Shown: piece after piece, positions 7,757-16,998 of the stretch | How the letters are laid out: every line of letters begins with the position of its first letter | How positions within the stretch are numbered: the first letter of the stretch is position 1 | NCBI GenBank assembly: GCA_047518265.1 | Contig: JAKZRG010000027.1 | Coordinates: 1 to 64,000, forward strand | Length of the DNA stretch: 64,000 bases | Source: Oceanospirillum sp047518265 | GTDB taxonomy: Bacteria; Pseudomonadota; Gammaproteobacteria; Pseudomonadales; Halomonadaceae | Direction of reading: 5' to 3' | The notes under the pieces: model-generated | Database searches by the model: none | Seen by the model: the letters and a program-made list of their open reading frames with translations, nothing else | What the model was told of the DNA's origin: nothing | Position numbers and translations under genes: made by a program

Positions 7757-8884
7757 CTACACGATGGGACTGAAAACCTCGTAACGGTTTCTGCCGTTCT
7801 TTTTCGCCAGCAGCAGAGCCTGTCCTGCCTTGCGGTAGAGAGATTCAGGTGTGTCCCCTCCATGCACGGCGACGCCATAGCTTAGGGTTAACAAGCCTTT
7901 ACTCTTAAGGCCTGGATTTACAATCGCTTCTTTGACCAGCGCTTTTTGTACCTTGTCGATTAACATTTCAGCTTGATGTAGATCACAGCCCGGTAAAACC
8001 ATGGTGAACTCTTCATCACCAGTACGAGCGACTAAATCAACGGCACGTTTAGCCTGATCAGGTAAAAGTTGAGCGAGCTTTTGTAAGCATTTATTCCCCG
8101 CTGGGTAACCCATTGCTTCGTTATACTTTCTAAAAAAGTCGATATTAACCACGACGATGGATAGGGGGGTATGAAAGCGATTAGATAAGTTCATGGCGTT
8201 ATTGAGCACTTCATCAAAGCCTTTACGATTGGCAATGCCGGTCAACTCATCCGTGTGATTAATCACTTTAATTTTTTCTGCATAGGACATATTTTGCTGA
8301 TTTTTATCCTGAGCCAATCGGAGCAGGCTACGCAGGGTAAAAATCAAGACTGCCACTAATGCTGGGAACATCAGTATGGAGAGGACTTGATCTAAAAAAG
8401 AGAGTTCAGGGTTATTAAAAACGATATAAACATAGCCAATCGCCAAAGGGGGTAGGGATACGACCAGTAATCGGGAACGGGCAAAAAAAGCTAAGGTGAC
8501 ACTAAAAAAACCGACGGTTAAAAACTTCTCAGCGGCATGATGAATCTGCCAGATCTCAAACACATACCAACCAATCATCAACCAACATAGGGAGATACAA
8601 AAAGCCCCTATGGTACCGATAAAGTCTCCGTGATGGCCCCGTTGGTGTTCAAGTCGAAAGAGTATACCGGCAACTAATAGTGCTGCCGCTGGGGATAAAA
8701 GCGCAAATCCGGGCGCGTAAACGGATACTCCCGGTGTGGTTAAAAAGAAGAAGCCATAACTGAGTAGGGCCAATATCCCAGACGCTACCGCCCAAATAAA
8801 GCCTAGCGTGAGTACTCGATGTTTTAGATTGCTGGCAAACCGGACTTCAGGCCCTTCAATAGAAGATAACATTTGCATATACAA
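7757..8884 (-). CDS. Membrane GGDEF-domain protein with degenerate signature
   Basis: A 375-residue inner-membrane protein with about six hydrophobic segments (residues 25-185) and a C-terminal GGDEF domain (about 205-375). The domain has TDELTGIANRKGF and an inhibitory-site RxxD (280-283). The active-site motif is RTGDEEF (287-293) instead of RYGGDEF, so the second glycine is Asp. The family DHFKxxND motif reads DFFRKYNE and the following GH is GY. It is probably catalytically weak or a c-di-GMP receptor. Start is TTG at 8884, seven bases after GAGGGG; ATG at 8878 is the alternative. Confidence 0.8.
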   Translation of the reverse strand: MYMQMLSSIEGPEVRFASNLKHRVLTLGFIWAVASGILALLSYGFFFLTTPGVSVYAPGFALLSPAAALLVAGILFRLEHQRGHHGDFIGTIGAFCISLCWLMIGWYVFEIWQIHHAAEKFLTVGFFSVTLAFFARSRLLVVSLPPLAIGYVYIVFNNPELSFLDQVLSILMFPALVAVLIFTLRSLLRLAQDKNQQNMSYAEKIKVINHTDELTGIANRKGFDEVLNNAMNLSNRFHTPLSIVVVNIDFFRKYNEAMGYPAGNKCLQKLAQLLPDQAKRAVDLVARTGDEEFTMVLPGCDLHQAEMLIDKVQKALVKEAIVNPGLKSKGLLTLSYGVAVHGGDTPESLYRKAGQALLLAKKNGRNRYEVFSPIV

Positions 8885-8987
8885 GACGGCGCCCCTCTGT
8901 TTTATAACATCCCATTTAATTAATCAGTATAGACTTACAGTAAAAAGAGAGAGGGTAAAGCAAATTAGTCAGTAAAATCAGGATTTA

Positions 8988-9614
8988 ATGATATCGTTTA
9001 ACTATTCCGATACTTCTGCTCGACCTAAAGTATTTCTGCACAAGTTAAAAAGGTGTCCTTTGTTTTACGATGATCTAAATATACCGCCACCCGTCACGGA
9101 TACCCTTCTTCTAAAAGAGCAACCGGTATTAAAACTTAGGGAGCAACAGGTTTTAGTGGCTCAAGGGGAGGTCAGTCACTCTGTTTATTGGTTAGAACAA
9201 GGTTTAGTGCGGGCTGTGTTTACAGATGAAAACGGTAAAGAGATTACCAAGGAGTTTTTTTGGGAGGGGGATATTATTCTACAACCCAGAAGCTTATTAA
9301 CCGGTGAGCCCCTACCCTATAGCATTGTGACGCTGGAGCCCTGCCATTATCGCATGATCAGCATCAGTGAATACCTACAAGCGGTCGAAAGGTCATTGGA
9401 CTGGCAACAGTATCACCAACGGTTATTGGAAATACATTTGGTGAATAAGGAGCGTAAGGAGGAGTTTCTTCTACTGAATAGTCCAGAAAAACGTGTGGCT
9501 CGTTTTGGTGAAACCTTTCCTTGGCTTATTAATCGGATACCGGACTATATCGTCGCTTCCTATTTGGGCATGACCGCCATTAGCTATAGTCGGATCAAAA
9601 AGCGTTTAGCTTAG
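8988..9614 (+). CDS. Crp/Fnr-type regulator with cyclic-nucleotide-binding fold
   Basis: A 208-residue protein. Residues about 45-135 form the cupin-like effector domain (GEVSHSVYWLEQGLVRAVF, FFWEGDIILQP). A C-terminal helix-turn-helix follows (IPDYIVASYLGMTAISYSRIKKRLA). No Fnr-type cysteine cluster is visible and the cAMP-contacting residues are not conserved, so the ligand is unknown. AGGA precedes the ATG by a few bases. It is divergent from the GGDEF gene with about 100 bases between them, so it may regulate that neighbour. Confidence 0.75.
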   Translation: MISFNYSDTSARPKVFLHKLKRCPLFYDDLNIPPPVTDTLLLKEQPVLKLREQQVLVAQGEVSHSVYWLEQGLVRAVFTDENGKEITKEFFWEGDIILQPRSLLTGEPLPYSIVTLEPCHYRMISISEYLQAVERSLDWQQYHQRLLEIHLVNKERKEEFLLLNSPEKRVARFGETFPWLINRIPDYIVASYLGMTAISYSRIKKRLA

Positions 9615-9750
9615 GCTGAATGGGCAGTATCAGGCCGTTTTCTATTGAGACATACACTGCTTATTAACAATTGTTAATGCCTCTACCCTCATCTCTCAGT
9701 AAAGTAGCCACCTGATTAAAACCCCGGTAAATCGATCCTGAGAACAAGCA

Positions 9751-10296
9751 ATGAATTGGCAACTGAAAACCTTTGACGAGTTCACTCCCCATGAGCTTTA
9801 CCAAGTATTAAAACTGCGTAGCGATGTGTTTGTGGTAGAGCAGACCTGTCCTTACAGTGATATGGATAATTCGGATCTGGTGCCGGGTTGTTTGCATCTT
9901 ATAGCCTTTGCTCAGGACTTAGATTCTGCTCAAGATAGAGATCTTCTTGATCAAGGTTCTGACGCAGCTGACCCATTAAAGAGCCAAAATATACCGACCG
10001 TTGTTGCTTATGCACGCTTGTTACCACCGGGTGCATCTTACCCAGGTTTAAGCAGTATAGGGCGTGTGGTGACTCATCCTGATTACCGCTCAACAGGTTT
10101 GGGGCATGAGTTAATTCAGCACGCTATTCAACATACGCTAAACGCTTGGCCAGATTCAGATATCAAAATTGGCGCTCAGGCCCATCTGGAAAAATTTTAC
10201 GCAGGGCATCGCTTTAAGGTGATATCTGATCTCTATATTGAAGACGGTATTCCCCATGTTCATATGTTGCTATCTGCTGCAGAACGTTTGGGATGA
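9751..10296 (+). CDS. elaA: GNAT acetyltransferase, ElaA family
   Basis: A 181-residue N-acetyltransferase. The start WQLKTFDEFTPHELYQVLKLRSDVFVVEQ and CPYSDMDNSDL match ElaA closely. The acetyl-CoA loop is at YRSTGLGHELIQHAI (about 110-125). An Asp/Gln-rich insertion (residues 52-75, DLDSAQDRDLLDQGSD) is longer than in typical ElaA proteins of about 150 residues. The substrate is unknown. It overlaps the next gene by four bases (ATGA), so the two are translationally coupled. Confidence 0.85.
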   Translation: MNWQLKTFDEFTPHELYQVLKLRSDVFVVEQTCPYSDMDNSDLVPGCLHLIAFAQDLDSAQDRDLLDQGSDAADPLKSQNIPTVVAYARLLPPGASYPGLSSIGRVVTHPDYRSTGLGHELIQHAIQHTLNAWPDSDIKIGAQAHLEKFYAGHRFKVISDLYIEDGIPHVHMLLSAAERLG

Positions 10297-11189
10297 AAGG
10301 GCGTTCATTAAAGGCGCTGTCTTTTGCTACCTTTACCCCAGTGCAGGCCATCGTAGGTCTGTTAATTGGCAATTTGGTTTTAACCCTTGGTGATGTAGCG
10401 ATTAAGGCCATGGGGTCTGTGAGTGGCTTGTTTCAATATCTGGTGTTACGACAGGTGATCACCTTAGTGTTGGTTTACCCGCTCTGGCAGAAACAGACCG
10501 CTGAACAAAAGCAGCCCGGTGCCCTATCCGTTCACGTATTAAGGGGGCATCTCTCATTATTAGGGGCATCTTGTGCCCTTTATTCTTTACTGCATCTTAG
10601 CTTGGCAACGGCCAATGTTATTTTTTATGCGGCCCCCTTTGTGACCCTGCTACTGGCTCGTTTTTGGTTGAAGCAAGCGCTGACCTATGTGCAGGTGGCA
10701 CAAGTCTGTTTAGGTTTCTTGGGTGTTATTATCGCCTTGCAGCCTGATGAACTGCACTGGGCCGCACTCACCGCCATTGTTGTTGCCTTTACCCTAGCAT
10801 TATTTAACTTATTGACCTGTAAGCTGCCTGCGAAACAGAGCATGAGTAGCATGGTACTTTGGTGCAACCTAACGGCGCTGCCTTTAACCCTTATCCTAGC
10901 AGTTATTTACTGGCAGCCTTTGCAGTTAGATATGTTGATTCTGGCATTGATTGTTTCGATCACGACCGCCTTCTATCAAGTCATTGCAGCGCAATCCTAT
11001 CGAGCCAGTGACGCGGGGGATATTGTGATTGCAGAGTATTCCGGTTTGTTATTTGCGCTCTTTCTGGGCATCACTTGGTTTAATGAACCGGCAGAGATGC
11101 ATACTCTGGCAGGTATTTTATTGATTATTTTACCGATTGGTTGGCAAAGCTTGCGTTTATACCGCAAACGACAGCGGCCTGCTCTTTAA
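10293..11189 (+). CDS. EamA/DMT-family transporter
   Basis: A 298-residue inner-membrane protein with about ten hydrophobic helices arranged as two EamA halves (roughly 10-140 and 150-290). The family pattern of N-terminal helices, FYAAPFVTLLLARFWL, and the repeated half in the C-terminus is visible. It probably exports a small metabolite or amino acid; the substrate cannot be read from sequence. Its start overlaps the elaA stop, making a two-gene operon. Confidence 0.85.
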   Translation: MKGRSLKALSFATFTPVQAIVGLLIGNLVLTLGDVAIKAMGSVSGLFQYLVLRQVITLVLVYPLWQKQTAEQKQPGALSVHVLRGHLSLLGASCALYSLLHLSLATANVIFYAAPFVTLLLARFWLKQALTYVQVAQVCLGFLGVIIALQPDELHWAALTAIVVAFTLALFNLLTCKLPAKQSMSSMVLWCNLTALPLTLILAVIYWQPLQLDMLILALIVSITTAFYQVIAAQSYRASDAGDIVIAEYSGLLFALFLGITWFNEPAEMHTLAGILLIILPIGWQSLRLYRKRQRPAL

Positions 11190-11309
11190 ACCTCTTCTAT
11201 TTAACGTATTGATAGCCGGGCACTTATCAGTGCTATTATGGTCGGATTAATCTAACCGTTTGAGACCGTGCAGTTTGATGCAATCCGTTCATTGTAAGGA
11301 GTTAGGCTC

Positions 11310-12209
11310 GTGAGTCTGCTTGATAAAATTAGTCGAGTATTTAGTAATAATTCGCAGGATACGCTGAATTATAAAGAAGATTTGCTGAGTAGCTTGTTGG
11401 TCATGGCCTGGATGGTTGAAGCGCGTGATCCCTACACTGGGGGACACCTATGGCGGGTTTCTCGTATGTCTAACTTGCTGGCGACTGAGATGAAGCTGTC
11501 GCCTGCTGATGTATCCCGTATTACTATCGGCGGTTTTTTACATGATCTGGGTAAGGTGAGCGTACCGGACAGTATTTTGAATAAAAAAGGCCCGCTGACG
11601 GATGATGAATACGACATTATCAAAACACACCCAGACGTAGGCTGGCGCATGATTGCGGGCCATCCTTTAGCCTCATTAATTGAAGCCTCTGTTCGAGGCC
11701 ACCATGAAAAGCCCGATGGCAAAGGTTATCCCAGAGGTTTATCCGGTCATGATATTCCGGTCGATGCCAGAATTGTGGGTATTTGCGATGCTTTTGATGC
11801 CATGACCAGTACGCGCTCTTACCGTCGGGGCATGCCTATCGAAAAAGCCTTGTCTATTATCCAGAGCAACCTTGGTACTCAGTTTGATCAAAACATTGGT
11901 GAGACCTTTATCAAACTGGGTCAGAGCAGCCATGAATTGTTGCATATTGTTGGTCACAGTGATGAAGGTATTCCTCTTCATGAATGCCCTATGTGCGGCC
12001 CCACGTTAGTAGTGCAAAAAGATCAAGGTGTTGGCGATCATACCTATTGCCGAAGCTGTTCCGGTGAATTCAAGCTGGAAGAGAAGGAAGGAAACCTGGT
12101 TACCCAAATGACAGGAAAGTTAGGTCGCCCTAAAAACCTAGAGCCTGAGGTCGATAGAGACCTGATTGCACGGATTGTTCGTGATTCCGCCCAGCATTTG
12201 AGTTTTTAG
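11310..12209 (+). CDS. HD-GYP domain phosphodiesterase with C-terminal zinc ribbon
   Basis: A 299-residue cytoplasmic protein starting at GTG with AAGGAG about nine bases upstream. The HD-GYP domain (about 30-190) has HDLGK (78-82), HHE (131-133), GKGYP (137-141) and Asp160, so the metal ligands and GYP motif are intact and c-di-GMP hydrolysis is plausible. A zinc-ribbon-like CPMC (226-229) and CRSC (247-250) follow in the C-terminal part. No sensor domain is obvious in the first 25 residues. It is monocistronic; a hairpin follows. Confidence 0.88.
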   Translation: MSLLDKISRVFSNNSQDTLNYKEDLLSSLLVMAWMVEARDPYTGGHLWRVSRMSNLLATEMKLSPADVSRITIGGFLHDLGKVSVPDSILNKKGPLTDDEYDIIKTHPDVGWRMIAGHPLASLIEASVRGHHEKPDGKGYPRGLSGHDIPVDARIVGICDAFDAMTSTRSYRRGMPIEKALSIIQSNLGTQFDQNIGETFIKLGQSSHELLHIVGHSDEGIPLHECPMCGPTLVVQKDQGVGDHTYCRSCSGEFKLEEKEGNLVTQMTGKLGRPKNLEPEVDRDLIARIVRDSAQHLSF

Positions 12210-12246
12210 TATTCTGAGTCTGCTGTTCAGTGGAGCATCGGGCTAA

Positions 12247-12268
12247 AAGGGGGAGGTAAAGCCCCCTT
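12247..12268. terminator. GC-rich hairpin between convergent genes
   Basis: AAGGGGG (12247-12253) pairs with CCCCCTT (12262-12268). It lies between convergent stops. No T-tract follows on either strand, so termination here is plausible but not typical. Confidence 0.4.
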
Positions 12269-12343
12269 GATTACGCTTAATATAACATTCCTTAAGCTCA
12301 TAAAGTGATGCAAGCCTCGGGACAAAGCGCATAAGGCTTGGGC

Positions 12344-12961
12344 TTATTGACCAAACTCTTCAGCTAGATGTTTACCTATGACAGGATGGCTTTTTAACCG
12401 CGTTAAGTAGTCTGCAATATTAGGGTAGTTTTCAGTTAATGGTCGAGTTAACGCCCCTTGCCAGTGTAAAGTAACGGGCAGATACAGATCCGGTAAAGCT
12501 ACTTGATCACCGCCTAAATAGAGTTGTTTTTCCAGCACTTGTTCAATCTGAGCGTAAAAAGTATGCAGGTCTGCCTCAGCTTTTTCTTTAGTGCTATCGG
12601 CATTATCAGAATAGCGCTCAGGAAAAAATACCCGTCCCCAAGCAGGATGAAGCGTCGCATATGAAAAGTGCAGCCATTTTAACGCTTGGGCATACTGCCA
12701 GCTACTACGTTCAGGCATCAGTTTGGCATAAGGATCGAGAGCATCAATATATTGCAGCATGGCAGCCCCTTCTGTTAAAACGCCTTCTTCGCTTTGTAGT
12801 GCAGGCACTTTTGCCAAAGGATTAAGCTTTAAAAATGCATCGGTTAAATGCTCCCCTTCTCTAACGTTAACCGTTTTAATCTCTGCCTTAACATCAGTTA
12901 GGGAAAGGGCTATTTTTACAGCCAGAGAGCAAGTACCTGGGCCATGATATAAAGTAAACAT
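12344..12961 (-). CDS. Glutathione S-transferase
   Basis: A 205-residue cytoplasmic enzyme. The N-terminal thioredoxin-like domain (1-80) has the beta-class start LYHGPGTCSLAV with Cys11, the cis-Pro in VPAL and EGAAMLQYI. The helical C-terminal domain carries the N-capping-type Asp in LGGDQVALPDLYLP. It probably conjugates or reduces electrophiles with glutathione. It is divergent from a LysR regulator about 106 bases away, which likely controls it. Confidence 0.87.
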   Translation of the reverse strand: MFTLYHGPGTCSLAVKIALSLTDVKAEIKTVNVREGEHLTDAFLKLNPLAKVPALQSEEGVLTEGAAMLQYIDALDPYAKLMPERSSWQYAQALKWLHFSYATLHPAWGRVFFPERYSDNADSTKEKAEADLHTFYAQIEQVLEKQLYLGGDQVALPDLYLPVTLHWQGALTRPLTENYPNIADYLTRLKSHPVIGKHLAEEFGQ

Positions 12962-13067
12962 AATAGTGATTCGCCTTGTCTGTCTTTTGGATTCGATTTA
13001 AAGCTTACATTGGCGTGGTTTGATGATAAATTCTCAAAAAAAGCGGAATGGTTGTGCAAAAACGCAT

Positions 13068-13964
13068 ATGACAGATTGGGATGATATTCGATTCTTTCTC
13101 GCGGTAGCGCGGACTGGCAGCGTTTCTGGGGCTGCCAAGGTGTTAACGGTGAACCACTCCACGGTTTCCCGTCGCATTCAGGGATTTGAAAAAAAGCAGG
13201 GTGTGCGTTTGTTTGAACGTACTCTGGACGGTTACGCCATGACCGAGGCGGCAGAAGCCATTTATGAGTTAGCTCTGCAAATTGAAAACCAGCACCTCAC
13301 ACTCTTTCGACACCTGCAGGGGCAAGATAGTCGCCTTCAGGGCAAGATTCATATGACCATGCCCCATGATATATATGAATTTTGTCTGGCAGATGAGATC
13401 AAGCAGTTTCAACAAAAACATCAACAGATAGAGCTTTATCTTCATTTGGCAAAAGGTGTACGAAATCTGGCTAATCGAGAAGCCGATATGGCCATTCGTT
13501 TGACGGCTACGCCACCGGATTATCTGGTGGGCAAACAGATAGCGACACTGCAACATGGTATCTATGCCAGTAAGAATCTGGGTCAAGAGGGAAGTACGGA
13601 AGAGGGAAACACGGAAGAAGAAAGCACAGGCATAGTGGCTTGGGTTGGCGATCAACATCTACCGGATTGGGCCCAAGAATTTCATAATCCCTATATCGCG
13701 TTAAGAGTGGATGACCTGTATAGCATGTACGTGGCTGTAAAAAGCGGGATTGGCGTGGCACGTATGCCTTGTTACTTACCAGACGCTATTGGGGATAGTT
13801 CCGTACAGCGTTTGGATATCCCTCTACCGAGATCCACTTGGGGTGTTTGGGTACTAAACCATATTGACCTGAGAGGCACCACCAGAATTCAAGCTTGCCG
13901 AGAGGCTTTGACAGAGGCCTTGGTTGCAAAAAAAGGACTGTTTGAAGGAGAGTGTTCGGTTTAA
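13068..13964 (+). CDS. LysR family regulator divergent from GST
   Basis: A 298-residue regulator from the chosen ATG. The winged helix-turn-helix is at the start (IRFFLAVARTGSVSGAAKVLTVNHSTVSRRIQ) and an effector domain follows (IHMTMPHDIYEF onwards). ATG at 13020 would add 16 residues. I prefer 13068 because the fold starts six residues later and it leaves a normal divergent promoter of about 106 bases; neither start has a good ribosome site. Residues about 160-180 contain an acidic near-repeat (EGSTEEGNTEEEST). Target and ligand are unknown, with the GST gene the obvious candidate. Confidence 0.8.
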   Translation: MTDWDDIRFFLAVARTGSVSGAAKVLTVNHSTVSRRIQGFEKKQGVRLFERTLDGYAMTEAAEAIYELALQIENQHLTLFRHLQGQDSRLQGKIHMTMPHDIYEFCLADEIKQFQQKHQQIELYLHLAKGVRNLANREADMAIRLTATPPDYLVGKQIATLQHGIYASKNLGQEGSTEEGNTEEESTGIVAWVGDQHLPDWAQEFHNPYIALRVDDLYSMYVAVKSGIGVARMPCYLPDAIGDSSVQRLDIPLPRSTWGVWVLNHIDLRGTTRIQACREALTEALVAKKGLFEGECSV

Positions 13965-14145
13965 AATTAGACGGTAGAATGACAGAATCAACGGTAGAGT
14001 AATAATTCTATATTTTTTTGTGCAAAATCATCGACTTATAGATGATATAAAACTAGGAGACGAACCCGGTTCAATCTCGTAGTATAGATGTGTAAACAAA
14101 AGTATTCTGATATCAACTGGTATATTTCAAAGGCTATACGCTTCT

Positions 14146-15375
14146 ATGATATGTCTGAAAGGACAAAAAGCTTCCAATAGATTACTCAGTTATTTACTTT
14201 GCGCAGCCTTAACGTCATCCGTGTTAATCCTCAGTGCTGCCAGTTTTGGTGTATCTCACCTTTATCATAATCATGTAATAGAAGATGCTGAATTAGATGC
14301 CGTGGGTGTCGGTCGCTCTATCCTTGCCCTAGAAAAACATCTCTTGATACAGCAAGATAATACCGACAAGCAACGTATCGCAGTTCCTTCTTCTGCTTTT
14401 AATACCCTTGATGAAATAATGAACAAAGCACTGGCGCCACTGAATGTGCTCAAGGTTAAAGTTTTTTCTACCGATGGCGTTATCCAATACAGTACGGATC
14501 ACTCCATTATTGGCTACGATGATTCAGACAACTCCATGCTACAGCTTGCTCTGTCCGGTCAGATTAGTTCAGAACTGGAACGCAAAGGCTCCTTTACGGA
14601 TCTTATAGGGGAAAAGCATTTTGATGTTCATGTTATCGAGACCTACCTTCCAATAATGGATTCAGAAGACCGTGTTATTGGTAGCTTTGAAATTTATCAG
14701 GATGTGGGTCTTAATCTGCAAAAAGCAGATACCAGCAGTTATCAGGCTTTGGCCGCCATCGCTATAACCCTCTGTATTACCTTCAGCCTTAGCTTTCTTA
14801 TTATTCGTGTCGCGGTAAAAGAGCTACGTCGCTCACAGGAGCGGCTCCATCAGCTTGCTTCAGAAGATACCCTGACCGGTTTATTCAACAGAAATAGAAT
14901 CATTGAATTACTGACCACAGAAACCGAACGCCTTGTGGGACTGCAACAGAAAAAACAAGAAGACAGCTACTGCCTTATCATGCTGGATGTGGATCACTTT
15001 AAGTCGATTAACGATACTTATGGGCATCCCTGCGGAGACAAAGTGCTGAAGGCAATCGCCCAAACCATCAAAGACAATATCCGAGAAGGTGATCAGGTCG
15101 GTCGGTACGGAGGAGAGGAGTTTCTGCTAATACTGCCTGAGATTGAGTTTGAAGGCGCCAGAGCCCTAGCGGAACGAGTACGCCAAGCCATAGACGATCT
15201 AGCTCTGGATATTGATCAACAAAAGATCTCAGTAACCGCAAGCTTAGGCATCGCGACTAAATATCCCGTTGAATCCGATTACGAAGGGGCTTTAAAAAGA
15301 GCGGATGTTGCCCTTTATCAAGCAAAGGAGCAGGGACGAAACCGTGTCGAGCAGATTTGTACAGTTCAGGCTTAA
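14146..15375 (+). CDS. Diguanylate cyclase with periplasmic sensor
   Basis: A 409-residue membrane enzyme making c-di-GMP. Transmembrane helices lie at about 13-38 and 200-222 and flank a periplasmic sensor of about 160 residues. The GGDEF domain has EDTLTGLFNRN (240-250), DVDHFKSINDTYGH (281-294), an inhibitory site RxxD (313-316) and intact RYGGEEF (320-326). It should be active and product-inhibited. It contrasts with the degenerate paralogue at 7757-8884. It appears monocistronic. Confidence 0.9.
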   Translation: MICLKGQKASNRLLSYLLCAALTSSVLILSAASFGVSHLYHNHVIEDAELDAVGVGRSILALEKHLLIQQDNTDKQRIAVPSSAFNTLDEIMNKALAPLNVLKVKVFSTDGVIQYSTDHSIIGYDDSDNSMLQLALSGQISSELERKGSFTDLIGEKHFDVHVIETYLPIMDSEDRVIGSFEIYQDVGLNLQKADTSSYQALAAIAITLCITFSLSFLIIRVAVKELRRSQERLHQLASEDTLTGLFNRNRIIELLTTETERLVGLQQKKQEDSYCLIMLDVDHFKSINDTYGHPCGDKVLKAIAQTIKDNIREGDQVGRYGGEEFLLILPEIEFEGARALAERVRQAIDDLALDIDQQKISVTASLGIATKYPVESDYEGALKRADVALYQAKEQGRNRVEQICTVQA

Positions 15376-15446
15376 TCGACATAACACGCCATTTTGTGGT
15401 TAAGAGCCTCCCAATAAAAAGATATTACCCTCGCCGCTTTGGAGAA

Positions 15447-15635
15447 TTAACTCTTCCACAAAGCGGCAAACTTCCGACGAGCTGACCATTTTGCTATATC
15501 TAGCATTAGCTCTATTGCATTATTCAACGCTTCATCCTCTGTATCCCCTTCTGCTAACAGCAGGCGACCATTAGTTTGAGTCTCTGCCAGCCAGTAAGGT
15601 TTATAGGAGGCATCCAATAACTGAGTAAACTTCAT
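15447..15635 (-). CDS. Small HicB-like protein
   Basis: A 62-residue protein with an AAGGAGG ribosome site eight bases before the ATG, which supports that it is real. The segment LLLAEGDTEDEALNNAIELMLDIAKW resembles the end of the HicB antitoxin core (GDT..EAL.NA.EA). The usual DNA-binding C-terminus is absent and no HicA toxin lies beside it. It could be a reduced antitoxin remnant or a separate small family. It marks the edge of the accessory island. Confidence 0.55.
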   Translation of the reverse strand: MKFTQLLDASYKPYWLAETQTNGRLLLAEGDTEDEALNNAIELMLDIAKWSARRKFAALWKS

Positions 15636-15717
15636 TATCCTGCCTCCTTATAATGTCCCTAATAGCACCACGGATAGCCTTTCTAGTCGCGTCCCTAGTC
15701 GCACTCCTAATAGCATT

Positions 15718-16023
15718 TCAATGGATAGCCCCTAACCAGATTGTTGTGCCTTCGGTGCCCTTATGCACGGACAAAGCAAAGAAGCCTCTAGCCCACACCC
15801 GAGAAAATCTCCCCCGTAAAGACCCCGTATCACCGGCTAACCAGCAATCAATGGCCTGATCGGAATAACTCAGGTCTAAATAAATAATCTTTGAATGAAT
15901 CCGATGCTCATGCAGCCAAATATCCATCTCAGTACTGGCCGTATGCTCCGGCCAATCAGGCAGATCAGGATGTTGCCAGTGACCATCATCCCCGCGGTTA
16001 ACGTCCTTGGCTTGCATCTTCAT
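15718..16023 (-). CDS. Hypothetical protein overlapping the repressor gene
   Basis: 101 residues from ATG 16023, which has AAGGAGAG three bases upstream; longer starts lie inside the repressor gene and lack a ribosome site. Its 5' end overlaps the repressor 3' end by 26 bases, so translation is probably coupled. It has Trp- and His-rich sequence (HWQHPDLPDWPEHT) and no membrane segment. I do not recognise the family. Co-transcription with a phage-type repressor suggests a phage-derived accessory protein. Confidence 0.55.
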   Translation of the reverse strand: MKMQAKDVNRGDDGHWQHPDLPDWPEHTASTEMDIWLHEHRIHSKIIYLDLSYSDQAIDCWLAGDTGSLRGRFSRVWARGFFALSVHKGTEGTTIWLGAIH

Positions 16024-16723
16024 CGACTCTCCTTGTGGAATATTCCTGTGCCGAGCAGGGGCGGTATTTACAAATTGCCACACCACATATCACGGTATCT
16101 TCTGTAATCGGGATAATTCTGTTTGGCCAATCGGGGTTGAGCGCCTTCAGGTACTCTTTATTGCTCTCAACGATTAACTGCTTAAAGGTCGCCTCTGAGC
16201 CATCCGACTCTTTTACCGCAACAAAACTGTTATTGCTGGCGACTCTTGCCGGGTCAAAAAAGACAATATCACCATCATAGAAACTGATTGGCCCGTGAGG
16301 GTCTTGCATACTTTCGCCCGATAGCCGTAACGCAAAGGTATCTGCCCCGTGGGGGATGGGACAGATTAACCACTCCTCAGTGATGACCGATCTATCCATA
16401 GACCCTATTCCTCGCCAACCAGCCACTTGATGCCATGAGATAACCGGACAACGGCCTTCCTTCTCTGGCGTAACCTGACCGGAATATTCAGCAGAACCCG
16501 CAGCCTTTAATAACAGTGCTTCGATTGAAATACCGAAAGTACGCAAGATGCCATCCAATACAACGTTGCTGGTGCCCTGCTTACCGGTTTCTATTCGGGA
16601 TAGATTACCGGTATCAATTTCTATGCCCTGATAACTCAGCTCATCGGCCAAATCCTGTAGCGTCCAGTTTCTATATTTTCTGGCTTTTCTGATAAGAGAT
16701 CCGTAGTTCATACTATTAATCAT
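15998..16723 (-). CDS. cI/LexA-like phage repressor (XRE helix-turn-helix plus S24 peptidase)
   Basis: 241 residues. An XRE helix-turn-helix (about 9-70, WTLQDLADELSYQ...GNLSRIETGKQG) is followed by a peptidase S24 domain (about 95-225). The catalytic Ser is in LSGESMQDP and a Lys in EATFKQL. An Ala-Gly pair in HQVAGWRG fits the self-cleavage site, so SOS-type inactivation is plausible. No phage structural, replication or integrase genes are adjacent, so this is a prophage remnant or a domesticated regulator. ATG 16723 follows GGAAAGGG; ATG 16711 is possible. Confidence 0.88.
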   Translation of the reverse strand: MINSMNYGSLIRKARKYRNWTLQDLADELSYQGIEIDTGNLSRIETGKQGTSNVVLDGILRTFGISIEALLLKAAGSAEYSGQVTPEKEGRCPVISWHQVAGWRGIGSMDRSVITEEWLICPIPHGADTFALRLSGESMQDPHGPISFYDGDIVFFDPARVASNNSFVAVKESDGSEATFKQLIVESNKEYLKALNPDWPNRIIPITEDTVICGVAICKYRPCSAQEYSTRRVDEDASQGR

Positions 16724-16740
16724 CTACCCTTTCCGCATAT

Positions 16741-16798
16741 AGCACAAAGCGCAATACGCAGAAAAAATCCTTTAAAAATATGCTCATAGCGCATTATG
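16741..16798. promoter_or_regulatory. Candidate repressor operators
   Basis: Upstream of the repressor are AAAGCGCAATA (within 16741-16757) and CATAGCGCATTATG (16785-16798). They share AGCGCAWTA, and the second is a near-palindrome. Spacing and position just outside the start fit autoregulation of a cI-like gene. No cro-like gene is seen on the other side. Confidence 0.35.
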
Positions 16799-16998
16799 AT
16801 TTTTATTTAGCATCATATAAACGCCATGCTTTGTATTTAGTCTGGAATATATGAGACGTTATATGTCGCAATATAAAATTGCTATCCCATACCAAAATAC
16901 AAACGCTTCGGCATACCCCATATATTAAAATCCAACCTGTACTTTTATCGATGGTGATAGAAATACAGAGCAGGGTTTAACCTCTATATCAGAGTTGA

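Noticed and set aside
7646..7885. Plus-strand ORF of 79 residues after the cyclodeaminase-family gene
   Set aside because: It translates a repeat-like palindrome and then the antisense of the GGDEF gene.
15653..15859. Plus-strand ORF of 68 residues with a hydrophobic start
   Set aside because: No ribosome site. It overlaps the better-supported minus-strand gene 15718-16023, and its start sits in a run of CTAGTCGC/CTAATAGC repeats that give a hydrophobic pattern by chance.
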